Source of the DNA: AP-15 sp963845735 | GTDB lineage: Bacteria; Pseudomonadota; Alphaproteobacteria; ATCC43930; CGMCC-115725 | Direction: 5' to 3' | Length of the DNA stretch: 64,000 nucleotides | Assembly: GCA_963845735.1 (NCBI GenBank) | Contig: CAWJTR010000002.1 | Coordinates: 1 to 64,000, forward strand | In this document: positions 41,026 through 50,951 of the stretch, piece after piece | How the letters are laid out: the number at the start of each line of letters is the position of its first letter | Numbering within the stretch: the stretch's first letter is position 1 | Notes under the pieces: model-generated | What the model was told of the DNA's origin: nothing | What the model saw: the letters and a program-made list of their open reading frames with translations, nothing else | Databases searched by the model: none | Position numbers and translations under genes: made by a program

Positions 41026-41897
41026 ATGGCGGGTCTCGATGCGGTGCTGGAGACGACGACAGCGGAACGCCCGGCGACCGGGTTCGTCTTTACCGAAGGG
41101 CCGTTGTGGCACCCCGACGGCTTCTATTATTTCGCCGATGTGCGCAGCAGCATGTTCTACCGGCTGAGGCTCGGCCAGGCGCCGGAAACCGTGCGCACCA
41201 ATACCGGCGAGGGCAACGGCACGACCTTTGATCTGCAGGGCCGGCTGGTGATCTGCGAAGGCGGCAACCGCCGGGTCGCCCGCTGGTCCGACGACACGCA
41301 TAGCGAGGTCCTGATGGACCGCTATGAGGGCAAGCGGATCAACCGGCCGAATGACGTCGTCTGCAAATCGGATGGCAGCATCTGGTTCACCGATCCCGGG
41401 CTTGCGCGTCGCCGCTCGCCGATAAGGAGCTGCCGCATTCGGGGGTTTACGCGGTCGCGCCCAACGGCGCCAGCCGCCTCGTCGCCGAGTTCGAATATCC
41501 GAACGGGCTCGCCTTTTCGCCCGACGAGCGCGTGCTTTACGTCGCCAATACGCGTCACGCCCAATATATCCACGCGATCGATCTCGACAGCGCCGGCAAC
41601 ATGGTCAAGCGGCGGATCTTCGCCGATATGTCGTCAGAGGAGACCGACGGCGTTCCCGACGGCATGAAGGTCGATCAGCAGGGACACGTCTATTGCACCG
41701 GTCCCGGCGGGACCTGGGTTTTCGCGCCCGATGGCAGCAAGCTCGGTGTGATCCGCACGCCGGAAGTGCCGGCCAACCTCGCCTTTGGCGGCCCCGATCT
41801 GAAGACGATCTTTTTCACCGCGCGGACTTCGGTCTACACGTTGCGCGCCAAGGTGCCGGGGCAGCCGCATCCGTGGTACCGGCTGCGGGCGAAATGA
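41026..41897 (+). CDS. SMP-30/gluconolactonase/LRE family protein (2), frameshifted
   Basis: Propeller lactonase of about 290 residues: FVFTEGPLWHPDGFYYFADV, INRPNDVVCKSDGSIWFTDP, then after a shift near 41405 FEYPNGLAFSPDERVLYVAN, ETDGVPDGMKVDQQGHVYCT and NLAFGGPDLKTIFFTARTSV. Start ATG 41026 has GGAGG eight bases upstream. It is a paralogue of the protein at 38184 and lies 16 bases before the LLM oxidoreductase gene, so they are co-transcribed. Confidence 0.88.
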
Positions 41898-41913
41898 GCG
41901 GAGGAGAGCCACC

Positions 41914-43064
41914 ATGAAAGTCGGCATTGCGCTCAACATGCTGTCCGAGCCCGGCCGCACCGATGTGGCGGTCGTGACCGATCATCTGGCGATGGGCGAT
42001 CTCGCCGAGCCGCTCGGCTTCGACTCGCTGTTCGCGCTCGAGCATCATTTTACCGGCTATGCGATGTCGCCGGCGCCGCTCCAGTTGCTGGCCTATTTCG
42101 CCGGGCGCACCAAGCGGATCACGTTCGGGACCTCGGTCATCGTGTTGCCATGGCACGACCCGATCCGCGTCGCCGAGGAGATCGCGCTTCTCGACATTTT
42201 GTGCGGCGGGCGCTGCCTGTTCGGTTTCGGCCGGGGTGCTGCGAGCGTCGAATATGCCGGGTTCCGCATGCCGATGGGCGAGGCGCGCCCGCGCTTTGCC
42301 GAATCCGCGCAACTGATCCGCAAGGCGCTGCGCGAGCCCGAATTCGAATGGCAGGGCGAGTTCTACCAGATCCCGCGCACCTCGATCCGGCCGCGACCGA
42401 TCTCGCATCCCGAAGAGCGCTTCTTCGCCTCGTCGGTCAGCCCGGAATCGGCCGAGATCATGGCCAAGCTCGGCTTCGGCATCCTGGTCGTGATGCAGAA
42501 CGAATGGCCAAAGGCGGCGGAGAACATCGTCAATTACCGCGAGATCGCGCTGAGTGTCGGCCACAACCCGCCGCCGCCGATCATCCTGACCAACGTCTCC
42601 TGCGCCGAAAGCCGCGACGAGGCGCAAGCCGGGCGATGCAATGGCTCGGCAAGAAATGGGAGTCGATCGACAACCACTACCATTTCTCGGACGGCCATCT
42701 CGCCACGGTCAAAGGCTACGAGACCTACGGCAAGATGGCCAAGACCTATGCCCGGCTGCAAGACGACGAGGAACGGGTCCGGGCCACCGAGTTCTATGTC
42801 AAGATCCAGATCGTCGGCACGCCGGAGGACTGCATCCAGCAGATCGCCGAGTTGCAGCGGGTGACCGGGACCGACCATGTGGTCACCGAATTCTCGTTCG
42901 GCGGCATCCCGCATGCCGATGCCGAAAAGAACATGCGCCTCTTCGCCAGCCGCGTGCTGCCGGTGTTGCAGCACGACAGCGCTTTCGCCACCCCGGCGCC
43001 GCGCAACGATGGCCAGCCTGCGAGCAGCCGGCACAGAAGCGACCTCGTTCGCACCGCGCCATGA
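41914..43064 (+). CDS. LLM class flavin-dependent oxidoreductase (1), frameshifted
   Basis: Bacterial luciferase-like TIM barrel. Starts MKVGIALNMLSEPGRTDVAV, then FDSLFALEHHFTGYAMSPAP, RITFGTSVIVLPWHDPIRVA, GGRCLFGFGRGAASVEYAGF. A shift near 42630 moves the C-terminal part, DNHYHFSDGHLATVKGYETY and CIQQIAELQRVTGTDHVVTE, into another frame. A ribosome binding site GGAGGAG precedes the ATG. Members use FMNH2 or F420 to oxidise aldehydes, sulfonates or other organics; the substrate is unknown. Confidence 0.88.
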
Positions 43065-43175
43065 GCGCCAGGCCGATGACGCTCCGCGATTCTGTGTGCT
43101 CGACCGAGCTCCTTTACACGCTAGCGCGGCCGCCGAGAGGTCGTCGCGGCGAAAGCCGGCAGGCGCAGCCCGCGA

Positions 43176-44451
43176 CTATGCTTCGGCGGAGCCGGCCTGC
43201 ACCGTTTGCGCCACCACGTTGCGCGCGACCTCGCGCAGCAGGCGCTTGTCCTCCGCGGGCGTCGATGCCGGGGGGATGCCCGACACCACCCGGTCGTGGC
43301 TGTAGGTCGGCACCGCCGCTCCGTTCTTCAGGATCGGGTATCCCAGATCCTCGCCGTTGCGGACAGCGCGGATCCCCTGCCGGATCATGTTGCGCATCAT
43401 GATGATGCCGCGATCGGTCGGAAGCGAGATGTTCGAGCCCGTGCCGTGATACGCCGCCGTGAATGCTGATCTGCGCGTCGTAGTCGCCGGGAACCCGCTG
43501 CCGCTCCTCGTAGGACCGCTTGCCGTCCTGTCCGAAACCGGAGCCCCGCCTGACCTCCCGGCCTTCGGGTGCACGCTGATAGCCGATCTGCATCGTGTGG
43601 CGTGTCGTCGAGCGGCACCGCCCAGGTGGTCGCCATGCGGCCGATTGATCGAGTTGCGCAGCGCCATCGGGTCCGCGTTGGGCGGGAACTGGTGGATGTT
43701 GGGGAGGATAAAGTCGGCGACGCGCACCCACACCCGATCGGCCTGCCGGCGCGTGTCGATATAGACCATGCCGACCGGGGTCTCCATCCAGTCCCACTCG
43801 GCCGAGTTCCTTGAAATCGTCGGTAAAGCCCTCGCTGCCGGGAAGGGTATGCAGAAAGGCGAGATGCGCCGGGTCCATGCTGTTTTCTTTGACCTGCAGC
43901 CAGTTGCATTCCCACAGGGTCGGCGCGCGGGCAATCTGGCGGTAGCCGGGCAGCTCGTAAGTATCGAGGATCGGAAAATCGGGCTGCTTATCCGGCGGCC
44001 CCATATACGCAAAGACCAGGCCCGAATATTCGCGCACCGGATAGGCGCCGTGAAACAGCCGGTCCTTCAACGTGCTGTCGGCAGGCTCGCCCGGGGTCTC
44101 GAGGATCGTGCCGTCGACGTCGAACAGCCAGCCGTGATAGCAGCAGCGGATGCCCTTGTCGCCGATCAGGCCGAATTCGAGCGAGGTGCCGCGATGCGGG
44201 CAATGCAGTTCAAGGAGGCCGATGGCGCCGCTCTTGTCGCGAAACGCGACCAGGTCCTCGCCGAGAATGCGCAGCCGCCGCGGCAGCTCGCCCAGTTCGC
44301 TGGAGAGGATGACCGGCTGCCAGAAGCGCCGCAGATATTCGCCGCACGGCGTGCCCGGCCCGACGCGGGTCAGCTCCTCGTCCTCCGGCGGTCGCTCGCG
44401 ATGGTGATAGGCGCTGTAGGCGATATTCAGAAACGGCGCTCTCTCGGACAC
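43176..44451 (-). CDS. Aromatic ring-hydroxylating / Rieske oxygenase alpha subunit (frameshifted)
   Basis: The Rieske 2Fe-2S motif is CPHRGTSLEFG to CCYHGWLFDVDG (C-x-H and C-x-x-H), following RFWQPVILSSELGELPRRLR. The mononuclear iron site is ENSMDPAHLAFLHTLPGSEG, the N-x-x-D-x-x-H-x4-H pattern of phthalate/vanillate-type oxygenases. Frames change near 43795 and again near 43640 and 43420; the end AQTVQAGSAEA is at 43176. About 425 residues in total. It converges with the LLM gene. A reductase partner is not nearby. Confidence 0.85.
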
Positions 44452-44550
44452 TATGTCTCTCCTTCACGCGCGGTGTTGCCCAATCGGTTGACGCCCCGTC
44501 CCGCCGCCCTGTTGCACTGCAGCGATATTGAACGGCGGCAGCCCAGCCGG

Positions 44551-45166
44551 TCAAGACGCCGCTGGTGGCGGCCGATCGGGGTCAAGCTGCATGTCGAACG
44601 CGGTCAAAAGCGCCGCAGTCGCCGCATAATTCCCCATCAGCGCCACCAGATCGATCAGCTTGCGGCGGCCAAATTGCTGCAAGGCCCGCGCGTAGGTCAT
44701 CGGCGACACCTTGCGCGCCCCGAAAATCTCGCGGCCGAGATCGATGACGATCCGGTCGGCCTCGGCGAGTTCGCTCGTGTCTCGACGGTATTTGATGATG
44801 CCGATGATCTCGCGCGAGATCCCTTCGCCCAATGCCGCGGGCTCGTGCGCGGCCCATTCGAACCGGCTGTCGAGTTCGCGCGCCGTCGTCAGGATCGCCA
44901 ATTCGCGTACCCGCCCGCCGAGCCCCGCCTCGTGTCGCAAATAATGGTTTACCGGCCGTGCAGCGGCGCGACAGTTCGGGGCTGTGCAGCTGGATGCCGC
45001 CGGGGCCTCTGAGCCCGCGCAGGGTTCCGCCGGCGGGGTCGGCGAGGCGGTCGTAGGCCCGTTGCCCTTCCGCGTCGAGATCCTCGCGTCTGGGTAATGG
45101 CAGGCGACAGCCCGATTCCGGATCGACATCCTCGGGATACCCGGCTTGCGTCGGCAGTCTGGCGAT
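44551..45166 (-). CDS. Carboxymuconolactone decarboxylase family protein (frameshifted)
   Basis: N-terminal part: ARLPTQAGYPEDVDPESGCR and REDLDAEGQRAYDRLADPAG. After a shift near 44960: HYLRHEAGLGGRVRELAILT, RFEWAAHEPAALGEGISREI and FGRRKLIDLVALMGNYAATA. These are typical CMD-domain blocks, but the AhpD-like C-x-x-C is absent and the active-site-like WAAHEP motif is kept, as in the decarboxylase-like subgroup. The start is unclear; no ATG opens it, so the first codons probably overlap the end of the upstream msrC-like gene. Confidence 0.78.
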
Positions 45167-45623
45167 GGTGGTCGACAAACAGCGCGGCCAGCCCTTCGCA
45201 GCCCTGCCGATCCGCCTCGTCGAAGCGCCCGAGGAGCGGGCTGTCCAGATCGAGCACGCCAATGACTTCACCGTCTTCGATCAATGGCACGACAAGCTCC
45301 GAGCGCGAAACCGGATCGCAGGCGATATGCCCCGGAAAATCGTGCACATCCGCCACCAGCACGGCCTCGCCGCGCGCTGCGGCGGTCCCGCACACGCCTT
45401 GGCCGATCGCAATCCGCAGGCAGGCGGGGCGGCCCTGGAACGGGCCCAGCACCAGCTCGTCGCCCTTGCGGAAATAAAAGCCGGCCCAGTTCAGATCGGG
45501 CAGGCCGTGATAGATCAGCGCCGCCATATTGGCGGCGTTGGCGATCCGATCGGTTTCGCCGGCGAGCAGCGCCATCAGTTGCCGGGCGAGATCGCGGTAG
45601 AGTTCGGGTTTGCCGGCATTCAT
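45156..45623 (-). CDS. msrC: GAF-domain free methionine-(R)-sulfoxide reductase (MsrC-like)
   Basis: Starts MNAGKPELYRDLARQLMALL, then LIYHGLPDLNWAGFYFRKGD, ACLRIAIGQGVCGTAAARGE and IACDPVSRSELVVPLIEDGE, and ends near GLAALFVDHHRQ. The three cysteines in ACLR, GVCG and IACDP are those of free methionine-R-sulfoxide reductase. It reduces free Met-R-SO in the cytoplasm, an oxidative repair function. The stop codon is lost in a frame shift near 45156, where the CMD gene begins. Confidence 0.85.
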
Positions 45624-45734
45624 CCCGATTTTCCATCCTGCTGATTTCGCGTTAGCTATATCCTAGGTCCAGCTTGCCATCGAGCGCCGCGGCGCGATCG
45701 GCACGGCGATGGCGCATGATAAGAAAGGTGACCC

Positions 45735-48094
45735 ATGGACGACTACATCGATCCGGCCTTGCTCGAGCCCGAAGAGAAGTTTGCGATTGGCCAGCCGGTG
45801 CCGCGCTCGGAAGACCCGGTGCTGTTGCGCGGCGAAGGGCATTACGCCGACGACATCAGCCTGCCCGGCCAGGCCTATGCGGTGATGGTGCGCAGCCACA
45901 TCGCCCACGGCGTCATCCGCGGGATCGACACTGCGGCGGCGCGGACGATGCCCGGCGTCCTCGCGGTCTACACCGCGGCCGATTTGGCGAAGGGCGGCGT
46001 CGGCCCATTGCCGGCGCGCCAGGTCATGAACAACCGCGACGGCACGCCGATGCTGACTCCGGTTCATTACGCGCTGCCGTCGGACAAGGTCCGGCATGTC
46101 GGCGAGGCGGTCGCCGCGGTCGATTGCCGAGACCGTGCGCCCAGGCAAAAGACGCGGCCGAGACCGTCACAGTCGACATCGACCCGTTGCCGGCAGTCAC
46201 CGAACCGAGCCTGGCCGACGCCGCCGATGCGCCGATCCTTTACGACGATGTGCCCGGCAATGTCGGGCTCGACTTCCATTTCGGCGACAGCGAGAAAGTC
46301 GCCGCCGCCTTTGCCTCTGCCGCGCATGTCACGCGGCTCGATCTGCGCGACAACCGCATCGTCGTCAATGCGATGGAGCCGCGCGCGGCCGTCGCGCGAT
46401 TACGACCGCGAACGCCAGCATTGGACATTGAATGTCGGCTGCCAGGGCGTGTTCGGCTTTCGCAACTACATCGCCGGCGTCTTTGGCGTCGGCCGCGACA
46501 AGATGCGCATCCTGACCGAGCGGGTCGGCGGCTCGTTCGGCATGAAGCAGCCGACCTACTCCGAGTATTACTGCATCCTGCACGCGGCGCGCGAATTCGG
46601 CCGCCCGGTCAAATGGACCGACGAGCGCTCCGGCAGCTTCGTCTCCGACAGCCACGGCCGCGACCATGACATGAATGCCGAACTGGCGCTCGACCGCGAC
46701 GGCCATTTCCTCGCGGTGCGCCTGACGGGCTACGGCAATCTCGGCGCCACCTACGGCGCGCCCGGCCCGGCGACCCGCAATGCGGTCAGGAACACGCTCG
46801 GCGTCTACAAGACGCCGCTGATCGAGGTGTCGACCAAATGCGTGTTCACCAACACGACCCCGGTCGGCGCCTATCGCGGAGCCGGTCGGCCCGAAGCCAA
46901 TTACTACATGGAGCGGCTGGTCGAGGCCGCCGCCGCCGAGATGGGCATCGACCGCGTCGAATTGCGGCGCCGCAACCACATCCCGCCCGAGGCGATGCCG
47001 TACAAGGCCCCGAACGGCACGACCTATGACAGCGGCGACTTCACTAATCTGCTCGAACGAGGCGTTACAACTCGCCGATTGGAACGGCTTTGCCGCGCGC
47101 CAGGCGGAAAGCCGGGCCCGCGGCCGGATGCGCGGCCGCGGCATCAGCGATTACCTCGAACTGACCGGCCCACCCGGCCGCGAGATGGGCGGTATCCGCT
47201 TCGAGCCGAACGGCGATGTGACGATCATCACCGGCACCCTCGACTACGGCCAAGGGCACTGGTCTCCCTTTGCCCAGGTGCTGGCGACGAGGCTCGGCAT
47301 TCCGTTTCGCCGCATCCGGCTGCTGCAAGGCGACAGCGACGAGCTGATCGCCGGCGGCGGCACCGGCGGCTCAAAATCGATGATGACCAGCGGCGTGGCG
47401 ATCGTCGAGGCCGGCGAAAAGGTCGTCGAGGCGGGCAAGCAGATCGCCGCCCATGTGCTGGAGGCGGCCGTCGCCGATATCGAATTCCGCGCCGGCCAAT
47501 TTGTGATCGCTGGCACCGACCGTTCGGTCGGGATCATGGAACTGGCGGCAGAAGATCCATGCCGGTCTGGAATTGCCGCCGGGCCTGCCGCAAAGCCTCG
47601 ACGTAGCCAATATCAGCGACGGCCCGCCCTCGGCCTTTCCGAATGGCTGCCACATCGCCGAGGTCGAGATCGACCCCGAAACCGGCGTGGTCGAGGTCGT
47701 GCGCTACAGCTTCGTCAACGATTTCGGGGTCGTCATCAACCCGCTACTGGTCACCGGCCAGGCGCATGGCGGCATCGTGCAGGGGATCGGCCAGGCCTTG
47801 CGCGAGCACACGGTCTACGACGAGCACGGCCAGCTGTTGACCGGCTCCTACATGGATTACGCGATGCCGCGCGCCGACGACGCTCCGCTGTTCGTCAACG
47901 CCAGCCATCCGGTGCCGGCCAAGACCAACCCACTCGGCGCCAAAGGCTGCGGCGAGGCCGGCTGCGCCGGCGCGCTGCCCTCGGTCATGAACGCGCTGGT
48001 CGATGCCCTCTCCGAATACGGCATCCGTCACCTCGACATGCCCGCCACCCCCGAACGCGTCTGGCGCGCCATCCGCGAGGCGCGTGCAAAATAG
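45735..48094 (+). CDS. Xanthine/CO dehydrogenase family molybdopterin-binding subunit (3), frameshifted
   Basis: Starts MDDYIDPALLEPEEKFAIGQ. The hammerhead domain is broken near 46120 and 46390. The molybdopterin-binding region reads RVGGSFGMKQPTYSEYYCIL, then TTPVGAYRGAGRPEANYYME (form II CoxL-like AYRGAGR), GTLDYGQGHWSPFAQVLATR and the catalytic glutamate in AKGCGEAGCAGALPSVMNAL. Further shifts near 47060 and 47560. About 785 residues. Like the other two copies it has no adjacent medium or small subunit. It is closest in layout to copy 2. Confidence 0.88.
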
Positions 48095-48183
48095 CGCGTG
48101 TCTGCACCCCGGCCATAACGGAGGCGGCCGAGATCGTAGCGAGATGATATCACGGGCGTCTGCGGGGCTTCGGGTAAGGAAAA

Positions 48184-48211
48184 GGGGCTAGCCGTCGGAT
48201 CAGCTAACCCC
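48184..48211 (-). terminator. Rho-independent terminator after tRNA-Ala
   Basis: On the minus strand the stem GGGGTTAGC / GCTAGCCCC with a ten-base loop is followed by TTTTCC. It begins 11 bases after the tRNA-Ala CCA end. Confidence 0.85.
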
Positions 48212-48221
48212 TTGCTTGATT

Positions 48222-48297
<76 letters not shown>

Positions 48298-48369
48298 AAA
48301 CCAAGGGCTCGCCGCGACGAGCCGGAGATCAGGCCGGCAAATTAGGAACGCGACCGGGCGCCGGCAAGC

Positions 48370-48399
48370 AAAAAACGCGGCCTCGCCGGCGCCGCGAGG
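48370..48399 (-). terminator. Rho-independent terminator after the TIGR02300 gene
   Basis: On the minus strand, stem CCTCGC / GCGAGG followed by CCGCG and a run of six T. It abuts the stop codon of the FYDLN-acid gene. Confidence 0.75.
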
Positions 48400-48768
48400 T
48401 CAGCGTTCATCCTCTTCGACGTTCTCGATAACCTCGGCCATGTCGTCTTCGTCTTCGCCGAGCTCGGAGGCGTCCTCGAGCAGCTCCTCGTCTTCCTCCT
48501 CGGCCTCTTCGAGCGGCAGCGCTTCCTCTTCGTCTCCGGGGATCTCGGCCTCCTCGGTCTCGACATCGGCGTCGAGCTCCCCGGCGCCGATCGGTTCGAG
48601 TTCCTTCTCGACTGGAGCAACCGGGCGCGCCCGGCGCGATTTCAAAAACGCTTCGGGATCAAACGGGGTGCTGCATTTTGGGCAGATCACGGGCTTGTGC
48701 AGCAAATCATAATAGCGTGTCCCGCAGCTTGGACAGATCCGCTTACTGCCCCATTCGGGCTTGGCCAC
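48400..48768 (-). CDS. TIGR02300 (FYDLN acid domain) family protein
   Basis: An intact 122-residue protein. The N-terminal zinc-ribbon-like part reads KPEWGSKRICPSCGTRYYDL and then VICPKCSTPFDPEAF, with two CxxC pairs; the rest is a very acidic tail rich in Glu and Asp. This layout defines TIGR02300, found almost only in alphaproteobacteria and typically upstream of aroA. Its function is unknown. It is divergent from aroA across about 170 bases that should contain both promoters. Confidence 0.93.
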   Translation of the reverse strand: MAKPEWGSKRICPSCGTRYYDLLHKPVICPKCSTPFDPEAFLKSRRARPVAPVEKELEPIGAGELDADVETEEAEIPGDEEEALPLEEAEEEDEELLEDASELGEDEDDMAEVIENVEEDER

Positions 48769-48937
48769 GATCCAACTCCATCAGAGGTTCGCCGGGGTCG
48801 ATCGACGCGCCATTGCCACAGGGACGTCACCCTGTCAAAAACAAATCCCCAACGGCGGCGCGCCGACGGCTTCGGCATATGGGCTGAAGACGCCGCCGCC
48901 GCAACCGCCAACCCTGCTTTTCGAGGCCTGCCATCCC

Positions 48938-50298
48938 ATGGCCGATCCGTCGTCGCCGCCGTCGCCCGCACAGTTGATGTCGGCGCGGCCCAACGCGCCG
49001 CTTTCCGGCAAAATCCGGGTACCCGGCGACAAGTCCATCTCGCATCGCGCGCTGATGCTGGGCGCATTGGCGGTCGGGCGGACCGAAATCAGCGGCTTGC
49101 TGGAGGGGGAGGACGTCCTCGCCACCGCCGCGGCGCTGAATGCGCTCGGCGCCGCCGCGGCTCCTGTCCGGCGATGGCCGTTGGATCGTCGACGGCGTCG
49201 GGGTCGGCGGCCTGTGCGAGCCGGAGAACTTGCTCGATCTAGGCAATTCGGGGACCTCGGCGCGGCTTCTGCTCGGCATCCTCGCGACCCACCGGCTGAC
49301 TGCCTTCGTCACCGGTGACGCCTCGCTGCGACGCCGGCCGATGGGCCGCGTCGTCGACCCGCTGAGCCGCTTTGGCGCGAGCTTCCTGACCCGCGAGGGC
49401 GCCCGCCTGCCGCTCGCCGTCACCGGTGCGGCGGACCCGATCCCGATCGTCTACCCGTTGCCGGTGCCCTCGGCCCAGGTCAAATCGGCGGTGTTGCTGG
49501 CTGGGCTCAACACCCCGGGCGAGACTACGGTGATCGAGCCGCAGGGGACCCGCGACCACACCGAGCGGATGCTGCGCCACTTCGGCGCGACGGTCACGAC
49601 CCAACCAGCCGAAGGCGGCGGCAAGCGCATCACGGTCGAAGGTTTTCCCGAACTCGTGGCGGCGCCGATTACGGTGCCGGGCGATGTTTCTTCGGCTGCG
49701 TTCCCTTTGGTGGCGGCGCTGCTCGTTCCAGGATCGGAGGTGACGATCGAGGGCGTCGGTCTCAACCCGTTGCGCGCCGGATTATTGGAGTGTCTGCGCG
49801 AGATGGGCGCTGACATCACCCTGGTGAACGAGCGCGACGAAGGCGGCGAGCCGGTGGCCGATTTGCTCGCCCGCGCCGGCGTCCTGACCGGCGCCGACAT
49901 CCCGGCCGAGCGGGCGCCGCGGATGATCGATGAATACCCTATCCTCGCCGTCGCCGCCGCCTGCGCCCGGGGTCGCACGGTGATGCGTGGGCTCAGCGAG
50001 CTGCGGGTCAAGGAAAGCGACCGTCTGGCGGCGATCGCCGGCGGTCTCGCCAGCTGCGGCGTGCGCGTCGCGGTCGAGGGCGATAATTTGATCGTCGAAG
50101 GCGCAGGCAAATTTCCCGCAGGCGGGGCGCAGATCGAGACCCAGCTGGATCATCGCATCGCCATGGCCTTCCTGGTTTTGGGGCTCGCCAGCAGACGAGC
50201 CGGTGCGGGTCGACGACGCGCGGCCGATCGCAACCAGCTTTCCCGGTTTCGTCGATCTGATCAACAGCCTCGGCGGTGTAATCGCAGCCAGCCCATGA
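48938..50298 (+). CDS. aroA: 3-phosphoshikimate 1-carboxyvinyltransferase (EPSP synthase), frameshifted
   Basis: Shikimate pathway enzyme joining shikimate 3-phosphate and PEP. The N-terminal signature SGKIRVPGDKSISHRALMLG contains the PEP-binding lysine. After a shift near 49155 come NLLDLGNSGTSARLLLGILA, GDASLRRRPMGRVVDPL, IEPQGTRDHTERMLRHFGAT and LSELRVKESDRLAAIAGGLA. A second shift near 50195 restores the tail ATSFPGFVDLINSLGG and the TGA at 50296, which overlaps the cmk ATG. The ATG at 48938 or the one at 48977 (MSARPNAPLSG) may be the start. As aroA is usually essential, the shifts are probably assembly errors. Confidence 0.93.
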
Positions 50299-50951
50299 CC
50301 TCTCGGCCGTTCGTCGTTGCGATCGACGGGCCGGCGGCTTCGGGCAAGGGCACCTTGGCGCGCCGCCTCGCCGAACGCTTCGGCTTCGCCCATCTCGACA
50401 CCGGCACCCTCTACCGTGCCACGGCACTCGGCGTCCTCGACAACAAGGGCGATCCGGCCGATCCGGTTGCAGCGGAAAGAGCGGCGCGCCATGTCGATCT
50501 GCGGCAGCTCGCTGATCCGCGGCTGCGCGGCGAGGCGGTCTCAGCGGCAGCCTCGGTGGTTGCCGCGAACCCGGCTGTGCGCAGCGCCTTGCTCGCTTTT
50601 CAACGGGACTTTGCCGCCCACCCGCCGGCCCCGGCGGGCGGCGCGGTCCTCGACGGGCGGGATATCGGCTCGGTCGTATGCCCGCAGGCGGATCTCAAGC
50701 TTTTTCTCACCGCCGACGTAAAGACGCGCGCCAAGCGCCGGGTCAAAGAGTTGCGCGGGCGCGGCGCCACGGCTATATACGAAAACGTCTTGCAAGATCT
50801 CAACGAACGCGACGCGCGCGACGGTGAGCGTCGGGCTGCTCCACTATCGGTGGCGCCCGACGCCAAAGTCATCGACACGACAACTCTCGATGCCGCTGCG
50901 GTGGTCGAGCTCGCCGCCGATTATCGTCGCGCGCGCACTCAAGGAGAAGGA
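50295..50951 (+). CDS. cmk: Cytidylate kinase, no stop before rpsA
   Basis: Phosphorylates CMP and dCMP. The P-loop AIDGPAASGKGTLARRLAER is followed by FAHLDTGTLYRATALGVL, GAVLDGRDIGSVVCPQADLK, FLTADVKTRAKRRVKELRGR and NERDARDGERRAAPLSVAPD, all standard. The ATG at 50295 overlaps the aroA stop. The reading frame is the same as rpsA and no stop lies between them; the end given is the last base before the rpsA ATG. A one-base indel in the CG run near 50928 would instead end the protein at the TAG at 50959. Confidence 0.92.
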
